This document shows positions 4,907 through 7,274 of a stretch of DNA of 7,274 nucleotides, piece by piece. The number at the start of each line of letters is the position of its first letter. The first letter of the stretch is position 1. Made by a program: the position numbers and the translations under genes. The DNA lies in the NCBI GenBank assembly GCA_913044145.1, contig CAJWOD010000068.1, positions 1 through 7,274 of the forward strand, read 5' to 3'. The notes under the pieces are model-generated. The model had not been told where the DNA came from, did no database searches, and worked only from the letters and a program-made list of their open reading frames with translations. Source of the DNA: an uncultured Nitrospina sp. (GTDB taxonomy: Bacteria > Nitrospinota > Nitrospinia > Nitrospinales > VA-1).

Positions 4907-5943
4907 TTTTGGTTGGCGAGAGCCTTTAGGGATTCGGTAAAAGGAGGGTAGGCAATACCATTTTCTGTGATGATTGCTGAAATTAGATGATTATATGTAA
5001 TATCAAAAGCGGGATGTTCCGCTTCTATTCCTTCCGGAGAGATTCGTTTCTGATTGATGTTGGTTACTTCTTCGGAGGAACGTTTTTCAATGGGGATTCC
5101 CTTTCCTGATGTAATGGCAAGGTCGAGCGTTGAAACAGGTGCAGCTACATAGAAAGGAATATTGTTTTCCTTGGCAAGGACAGCCACCATATAAGTTCCT
5201 ATTTTGTTTGCAACATCCCCATTAGCAGCAATACGGTCGGCGCCAACCACGACCAGATCAACTTCTTGTTTGTTCATAAAAAATCCGCACATATTATCGG
5301 TAATTAGCTTTACTGGAATGCCATCTTCTTTTAACTCCCAAGTGGTCAATCGTGCTCCTTGTAAAAAGGGGCGTGTTTCATTTGCCAGAACCTTGATATT
5401 TTTTCCAGCGTTTGCTGCGGCACGAACAACCCCCAATGCGGTGCCGTATCCTGCAGTAGCTAAGGCTCCTGCATTGCAGTGTGTTAAGACCACGTTGCCG
5501 TCTTTAATCAGGGTTTGTCCATGCTGACCCATTGCCTGATTGGTGGTTATATCTTCGGTTAAAATGGTAAGCGCTTCTTCTTTTAATCTAGATTTTAATT
5601 GGGTGATGGGAAGAGATTTATTTTTTTGTGCTGTCTGCTTCATTCGGCTGATCGCCCAAGCAAGATTGACTGCGGTGGGACGAGATTGTCCAAGACGATC
5701 ACATTTCTCTTCGAATGCATGATAAAAATCTTCAAAGCTGGCAGCTTCGATGGAATCTGCACCAAGACTAGCCCCCATGGCGGCCGCAACCCCGATTGCA
5801 GGTGCCCCACGAATAACCATGGTCTTGATGGCATGCCCTACTTCTTCGATGGTACGGCAATCGATAAATTGTTTTTCTACGGGTAATCGTGTCTGGTCGA
5901 TCATGCGAACTATCCCGTCTATATATTCAATAGTTTTGATCAT
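4903..5943 (-). CDS. mtnA: S-methyl-5-thioribose-1-phosphate isomerase MtnA
   Basis: MtnA converts 5-methylthioribose-1-phosphate to 5-methylthioribulose-1-phosphate, a step of methionine salvage from the by-product of polyamine synthesis. The 346-residue length is typical. Diagnostic segments are RGAPAIGVAAAMG (45-57), THCNAGALATAGYGTALGVV (154-173) with the catalytic Cys156, NETRPFLQGARLT (188-200), and VGADRIAANGDVANKIGT (233-250) with the catalytic Asp236. Having both Cys and Asp separates it from eIF2B-alpha relatives. The ATG at 5943 lies 12 bases after a double TAATAA stop of the DUF167 gene; no ribosome site is visible. The 3' end overlaps the nucleotidyltransferase by 4 bases. No other methionine-salvage gene is in the window. 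Confidence 0.95.
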   Translation of the reverse strand: MIKTIEYIDGIVRMIDQTRLPVEKQFIDCRTIEEVGHAIKTMVIRGAPAIGVAAAMGASLGADSIEAASFEDFYHAFEEKCDRLGQSRPTAVNLAWAISRMKQTAQKNKSLPITQLKSRLKEEALTILTEDITTNQAMGQHGQTLIKDGNVVLTHCNAGALATAGYGTALGVVRAAANAGKNIKVLANETRPFLQGARLTTWELKEDGIPVKLITDNMCGFFMNKQEVDLVVVGADRIAANGDVANKIGTYMVAVLAKENNIPFYVAAPVSTLDLAITSGKGIPIEKRSSEEVTNINQKRISPEGIEAEHPAFDITYNHLISAIITENGIAYPPFTESLKALANQK

Positions 5944-5955
5944 AGGATTGGTTTA

Positions 5956-6252
5956 TTAGTAAAAAATCTTGGTTTTTAAAATTTCTCGGAACTGCTTTTC
6001 ATTGAGGCCGATTATTTCTATAGTTTTATTTTTGCTGCTTAATCCTTGCACAATGCTGATTTCTGAAGGGCTGACCCCTAGCAATTTTGAAAAAAAATGG
6101 ATACATGCTTTATTGGCTGCACCATCAACAGGGGGAGAGGTCAAGCGAATTTTTAAAGCATTGTTAAATATCCCTATTACTTCATTCTTCGATGACCGGG
6201 GCTGTATTATGGCAGATAAGCGGATTCCATCTTTACAGGAATTAATCCACAT
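5956..6252 (-). CDS. yggU: YggU/DUF167 family protein
   Basis: A small, probably cytoplasmic protein of a very widespread family with no settled function. The 98 residues are the usual length. The family signature is complete: IQPRSSKNEVIG (16-27), KIRLTSPPVDGAANKA (34-49) and LGVSPSEISIVQGLSSKNKT (58-77). Its ATG is one base after the divIVA stop (TAA-A-ATG), so translation is very likely coupled; no separate ribosome site is visible. It ends in two consecutive stop codons (TAATAA). yggU next to yggT is a common pairing in bacteria, which supports both calls. Confidence 0.93.
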   Translation of the reverse strand: MWINSCKDGIRLSAIIQPRSSKNEVIGIFNNALKIRLTSPPVDGAANKACIHFFSKLLGVSPSEISIVQGLSSKNKTIEIIGLNEKQFREILKTKIFY

Positions 6253-6253
6253 T

Positions 6254-6664
6254 TTAAGTGTGGTCGTTTGGTAATCCTGCCTTAATTTTATTCAAATGTT
6301 CAGTAGCGGTGGATTTAATGTTTTTTATCAGGGTTGATTTTTGTTTTTTTAATTCTTCAATATCCTGTATCAACTGTTCTAGTTCTTTCATCGATTCTTT
6401 ACGGTGTTGCTCTGCTTGATTTTTTGCGGCGTTGACGATCTTTTTTGCTTTTTCCAGTGCGATGCTCGTATCTTTTTCTGCAGGCTGGGATTTCAGAGCG
6501 GAGCGTAAATTTTTTATTTCGGAATCTTTGTCTTTGATTTCTTCGACCATAGACTTGAAATCATCGGCAATTAGGCGGAGGAAGGTATCGACCTCTTGTT
6601 TGTTGTAACCACGGAACTTGTCATGAAAGCATTGTTCCAGAATGTCAAGATAGCTTAAACGCAT
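6254..6664 (-). CDS. divIVA: DivIVA domain protein
   Basis: DivIVA proteins are coiled-coil scaffolds that bind curved membrane at poles and septa and recruit partners. Residues 1-40 form the N-terminal membrane-binding domain; F17-R18-G19-Y20 match, at the same positions, the F17/R18 membrane-inserting loop of the Bacillus subtilis protein, followed by EVDTFLRLIADDF (24-36). Coiled coil covers about 36-58 and 66-127, with a polar linker containing a proline at 61. At 136 residues it is shorter than Gram-positive DivIVA, so the C-terminal assembly region is reduced. It starts 6 bases after the yggT stop and ends one base before yggU. A role in polarity or septum placement is inferred from the family; no partner is visible. 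A GpsB-like role is an alternative. Confidence 0.88.
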   Translation of the reverse strand: MRLSYLDILEQCFHDKFRGYNKQEVDTFLRLIADDFKSMVEEIKDKDSEIKNLRSALKSQPAEKDTSIALEKAKKIVNAAKNQAEQHRKESMKELEQLIQDIEELKKQKSTLIKNIKSTATEHLNKIKAGLPNDHT

Positions 6665-6670
6665 AATTGG

Positions 6671-6970
6671 TTATTGTAATCTTGCCCCGAGTACGGCGAG
6701 GGATTCCACTAAGAACCCCTGCAAAAACACGATTGCTAATAGGACAATAATGGGTGAGAAGTCCATTCCAATTCCTGACATGGGTATTAGTTGCCGGATT
6801 CGATAAAGAACGGGTTCTGTTATACTGTATAAGAATTGCACAATAGGGTTATAGGGATCTGGGTTGACCCAAGATAATAATGCGCGAATAATAATAACCC
6901 ACATATAAAGCTGCAGAATAATATTTAGAATTTGTGCTGTGGCTTGTAGTAAGTTTCCTAGAATAAACAC
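6671..6970 (-). CDS. yggT: YggT family integral membrane protein
   Basis: The 99-residue inner-membrane protein has two hydrophobic segments, about 13-32 and 71-89. YggT proteins are widespread; roles in osmotic tolerance or cell division/plastid nucleoid distribution have been proposed for relatives, without a known biochemical activity. The signature is clear: RALLSWVNPDPYNPIVQFLY (29-48), TEPVLYRIRQLIP (51-63) and DFSPIIVLLAIVFLQGFLV (70-88). The start is GTG at 6970, chosen because MFILGNLLQA matches the conserved N-terminus; no convincing ribosome site precedes it. It is the first gene of the five-gene minus-strand operon, and its proposed promoter lies in the 150-bp gap shared with asnS. 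Confidence 0.92.
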   Translation of the reverse strand: MFILGNLLQATAQILNIILQLYMWVIIIRALLSWVNPDPYNPIVQFLYSITEPVLYRIRQLIPMSGIGMDFSPIIVLLAIVFLQGFLVESLAVLGARLQ

Positions 6971-7044
6971 GGAATAAAATTTGAGGTGTTGGTTTTCCCA
7001 AAAAGAGAAAAAATTAACGCTAAATGCCGGGTTGTCACTAAGCT

Positions 7045-7073
7045 AAAGTATCTGAAATCTCATTTATTGTCAA
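7045..7073 (-). promoter_or_regulatory. Possible promoter of the yggT-divIVA-yggU-mtnA operon
   Basis: On the minus strand a perfect TTGACA (7068-7073) is followed after 17 bp by TACTTT (7045-7050), only 3 of 6 for a -10 box. GATACT (7047-7052) at 15 bp matches 4 of 6. The leader would be about 70 bases. The -35 box lies within ATTGTCAAT (7066-7074), nearly symmetric, which also offers TTGTCA toward asnS on the other strand. The rest of the 150-bp gap (6971-7120) shows no clear structure. Confidence 0.3.
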
Positions 7074-7120
7074 TGAGAAGTGGTTTGTTTTTACAGCAGA
7101 ACATCTAAGGAAAATGCTCA

Positions 7121-7274
7121 ATGAAACGAATTAAAATTAAAGAATTACTTAATAATAATCAGGTAGAGAAAAGTGTTCTGGTCAATGGATGGGTGCGAAC
7201 CCGCCGTGACTCAAAAGGAGGGTTTTCTTTTCTTGAAATCAATGACGGTTCTTGTCAGGCAAATATACAGGCTA
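7121..7274 (+). CDS. asnS: Asparaginyl-tRNA synthetase, N-terminal part (cut by window end)
   Basis: Class II synthetase that charges tRNA-Asn with asparagine in the cytoplasm. Only the first 51 residues are present: a helical lead-in (1-16), then the start of the OB-fold anticodon-binding domain with VNGWVRTRRDSKGGFSFLEI (21-40) and NDGSCQANIQ. The RTRRDSKGGFSF form and a following DGSC are typical of AsnS rather than AspS or LysS. ATG at 7121 has AAGGA (7107-7111) with 9-base spacing; the ATG at 7114 runs into a stop after six codons. It diverges from yggT. Its presence suggests direct asparaginylation rather than only the amidotransferase route. Confidence 0.92.
   Translation, partial: MKRIKIKELLNNNQVEKSVLVNGWVRTRRDSKGGFSFLEINDGSCQANIQA

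Noticed and set aside
5204..5527. Open frame of 107 codons on the plus strand inside mtnA
   Set aside because: It lies antisense to strongly conserved MtnA motifs, has no ribosome site and resembles no family; it is a shadow frame.
7067..7095. asnS promoter TTGTCA with TTTACA
   Set aside because: The -10 box matches only 3 of 6 positions, so it was not listed as a feature; no better candidate was found by eye.

Overview
The window reads as ordinary chromosome of a Gram-negative (diderm) bacterium with AT-rich DNA. The diderm call rests on an outer-membrane assembly lipoprotein (BamD), an ExbB/ExbD energiser pair and tight bacterial operons. A YggT-DivIVA-YggU cluster in a diderm, with a DivIVA that keeps the Gram-positive FRGY membrane motif, suggests a deltaproteobacterial or Nitrospinota-like lineage. 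That placement is inference. I see no insertion sequence, phage gene, CRISPR array or other clear sign of transfer.

Layout. (1) 1-1635, minus strand: bamD, then a 45-codon ORF, then plsY form a tight operon. A tRNA-Gly(GCC) gene follows, with its own consensus promoter, and is cut by the window start. (2) 1636-1909: a 274-bp divergent intergenic region with a good bamD promoter, a pair of 14-bp direct repeats, and two 22-bp palindromes of identical layout in front of exbB. (3) 1910-3104, plus strand: exbB and exbD, the latter with a TTG start whose ribosome site can pair with sequence just after the exbB stop. (4) 3105-3875, plus strand: a leader with promoter and hairpin, then a DUF3386-like gene of unknown function. 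(5) 3914-6970, minus strand: five closely packed genes transcribed as yggT, divIVA, yggU (DUF167), mtnA and a sugar-nucleotidyltransferase. (6) 6971-7274: a divergent promoter region, then the start of asnS on the plus strand.

How they work together. bamD, plsY and exbBD all serve the envelope: outer-membrane protein insertion, the first acylation in phospholipid synthesis, and proton-motive-force coupling to the periplasm. yggT and divIVA are also membrane or polarity proteins. MtnA (methionine salvage) and the nucleotidyltransferase (activated sugar synthesis) share a 4-base ATGA overlap, so they are translationally coupled even though their pathways differ.

The least ordinary items are the 45-codon ORF, which carries only the recognition-helix end of a sigma-70 region 4, and the palindromes and repeats between bamD and exbB. 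The possible RNA coupling between exbB and exbD and the hairpin-headed leader of the DUF3386 gene come next. I do not see a clearly new multi-gene system.
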